Positions 41,640-43,428 of a DNA stretch of 43,428 nt are shown here, piece after piece. The notes under the pieces are model-generated. The model searched no databases. It saw nothing but the letters and a program-made list of their open reading frames with translations, and was not told the DNA's origin. Both the position numbers and the translations under genes were made by a program. This stretch comes from Zygnema cylindricum (lineage: Eukaryota > Streptophyta > Zygnematophyceae > Zygnematales > Zygnemataceae). Numbering within the stretch: position 1 is the stretch's first letter; each line of letters starts with the position of its first letter. The stretch lies in NCBI GenBank assembly GCA_037447655.1, contig JBBHKE010000739.1, positions 1 through 43,428 on the forward strand. Direction: 5' to 3'.

Positions 41640-43428
41640 CAGACTTTAAGCCATATAATGGGCCTTGTTCGAACGACGTAGCCCCCTAAACTGTACATAG
41701 CTTTTCGCACTGTTTCTGATGTTCGCACTGAATTATCGCGCATTCTGTTCGTAGCTTCTAGGGTTTCTAGCCGCAGCGCCTCAGCAAGCCGCCAGGAGAA
41801 AGTACAAAGAATGCGTTATGACGCTGTGCGCCGCACGCCGCATACTTCAGCCCTTGCAGCTTTCCCTATATATTCTCTATGCGCCGCCATATGTCTATAG
41901 AAATGTGTTCGTAGTTTTTTTCCATCCGTTCCTTTTTATTCTTTTTTCGAAAATTGTGAAGGTAGAATGGATTCCAAATTAGTAGGAACAACACTTTTTC
42001 AAGTTTGGAAAAATAAGACCTGAGTTTTTATTTTCCTTTTGTTTTTTTTGTTTTTTTTTTTTTTTCTATTTTTGAACCACATGGTGTTTTTTATTTTACC
42101 GGTGAATTTTCTGTTTTTATTGAACAGTTCTATACCATGATACTGGAGCTTTTGCAGGTTTTTTGAAAAGTTTCTGAGAGGTCTTGAAGGTTTTTGAGAA
42201 ACTTCTTAAAAGGTTTTGGAGAGGTTTGTGATAGATTTTTCAGAAAAAGGATCTTTAATAAATGCGAATAACGGCGATCCGATCAGTTTTGAGAGAATGA
42301 CTACAGGATGATTTTTTTGGCGGGAATGTCAACTGGTGAGAACTGTCTTCTTTTCCGTACGCTTTTTGTCATCCTCTATTTTTTTGTCCTTTTTGTTTTG
42401 TTTGCCTTGTACGGATGAAATGATTCATCTGTTTTTGATATTTTTTTTCATTGTCCATCATTATCCTTTTGACTCATATAAAATTTTAGTGCTCTAAATT
42501 CCTGAAACATTTTAGAAATATATAATATTGTTTGGGTATCTTGTTTTTACTCTGGGTTTCCGTTTGTTTTTGTTTAATTTTTAAAGTGTACCTTTCTTGT
42601 CAGGTATGGTAAATATATACGCTGATGCTTTTATTAGGTCATTCAGTCTGCTGCTATTTTTTCATTGCTTCTAAAGTTGTGGAAATTGTTGACTTTTCCT
42701 GTTGAAAACCCTGAATATAGCAAAAACCCTTTAAATAGTTGTCACTTTTTTCTGCTGATGAGAAGTTGAGAGATCTTATTCGTTATATAAACCAAAGGTT
42801 TTAATTTTTTTGGGTTTTGAACTTCTCTAACCACTTCATTTTATTTAGTATTCCCAGAGTGGTTTTCTGCTGTTGAATTTGGGTTGTCAGTCTTTACCAA
42901 ACATAGCCTAGGTCAGAAACCTTTTTTGATTAAAAATACAAGAGACAATTTTTTTTTTGTTCTATGGCCAAATTTGCCGAACAAATGTGATTTGAGTTTT
43001 TGTCTTTAAATTTATGAATTATGAAGTTAAACGTACTTTTCTCTGTGATGATGACAAACGATGACGAGACTGAGCTTTTGGGATATTTTTGGCTTTTCTC
43101 TTTATCGGGGGTGCGTTTTGCCTCTCCTTTAAATGTGATTTGTCGTTTAGTATTCCTGCTGGGAACTTCGTTTCCGGTGCTGTGACGTCTAAACGAGGCA
43201 TTTGTCTGAGAGAAAATGTCACATATTTACAATTTTATTTCCTTTATGGCAGTTAACTGTCCCAAATTTGTTGTTTTTTGTTTGTTGGAGTCGTTTTTTT
43301 TAGTCATGCTGTTATTGACTTATTTTTTAGTGCAAATTAATTTAGATGTTTCTTTTCTTCGAGAGGTGGCACAGTATTGTTTTTTAACCTTTCTTTGTTT
43401 TTGCCTTTTTTTTTGGCACATGTCGGAA
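41640..43428. other. Non-coding stretch, possible promoter near 41.75-41.88 kb
   Basis: 41745-41890 is a GC-richer island with CTAGGGTTTCTAG (a telo-box-like element common in plant promoters of translation genes) and CCCTATATATTC (TATA-like). After it the plus strand is T-rich, as in a long plant intron. No exon I can support follows; short ATG frames at 41815 and 43021 have no recognised motif. Confidence 0.35.

Noticed and set aside
43040-43210. Box C/D snoRNA candidate (TGATGA with CTGA)
   Set aside because: CTGA boxes are either too near (about 22 nt) or too far (about 160 nt), and no terminal stem pairs.
1-43428. tRNA, rRNA and CRISPR arrays
   Set aside because: No B-box-like GGTTCGANNCC in a cloverleaf context, no rRNA-like sequence, and no regularly spaced identical repeats with unique spacers were seen.

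Overview
The window reads as nuclear DNA of a streptophyte (a land plant or, more likely, a charophyte-grade alga). The main evidence is an intact spliced gene with an NPH3/RPT2-type BTB-NPH3 protein, a family known from the streptophyte lineage. In addition, a Copia element has a primer-binding site that fits the plant-type initiator tRNA-Met anticodon arm, and introns are ordinary GT-AG. The DNA is AT-rich, repeat-dense and gene-poor. No species can be named from the sequence alone.

Region 1 (1-12.6 kb) is a nest of retroelements. A decayed non-LTR element of the R2/CRE type runs left to right: about 300-bp 5' direct repeats, a Pro/Ser-rich segment, a C2HC zinc finger, a reverse transcriptase, a CCHC knuckle, a restriction-like endonuclease domain and a 3' hairpin. 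It is cut by a complete Copia element (5334-11754) with 1039-bp LTRs, a 5-bp target duplication GAATC, a half-tRNA-type primer site and a polypurine tract. The Copia polyprotein is broken by three stops and two frameshifts.

Region 2 (12.6-14.56 kb) is simple sequence: a GTAC-rich stretch, polypyrimidine tracts with a 31-bp period, and a G run.

Region 3 (14.5-20.5 kb) and Region 5 (31.2-39.3 kb) are two copies, in the same orientation, of one segmental duplication. Copy A holds an apparently intact three-exon minus-strand gene for an 830-residue protein: BTB, NPH3, coiled coil and a seven-bladed WD40 propeller. This architecture is not that of standard NPH3 proteins and is the main candidate for something new. 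Copy B keeps the same exon and intron layout but is a pseudogene with a 2.9-kb insertion.

Region 4 (20.5-31.2 kb) carries a family of roughly 203-bp TIR elements, an 835-bp foldback element with an 8-bp target duplication, an old Copia relic, and a complete three-exon minus-strand gene for a 133-residue SnoaL/NTF2-like protein (26813-27777). A doubtful membrane-protein gene may lie at 29.97-31.0 kb.

Region 6 (39.3-43.4 kb) is mostly abutting TIR elements, then a T-rich stretch with no recognised gene but a promoter-like patch near 41.75-41.88 kb. Only two genes look functional: the BTB-NPH3-WD40 gene and the SnoaL-like gene.
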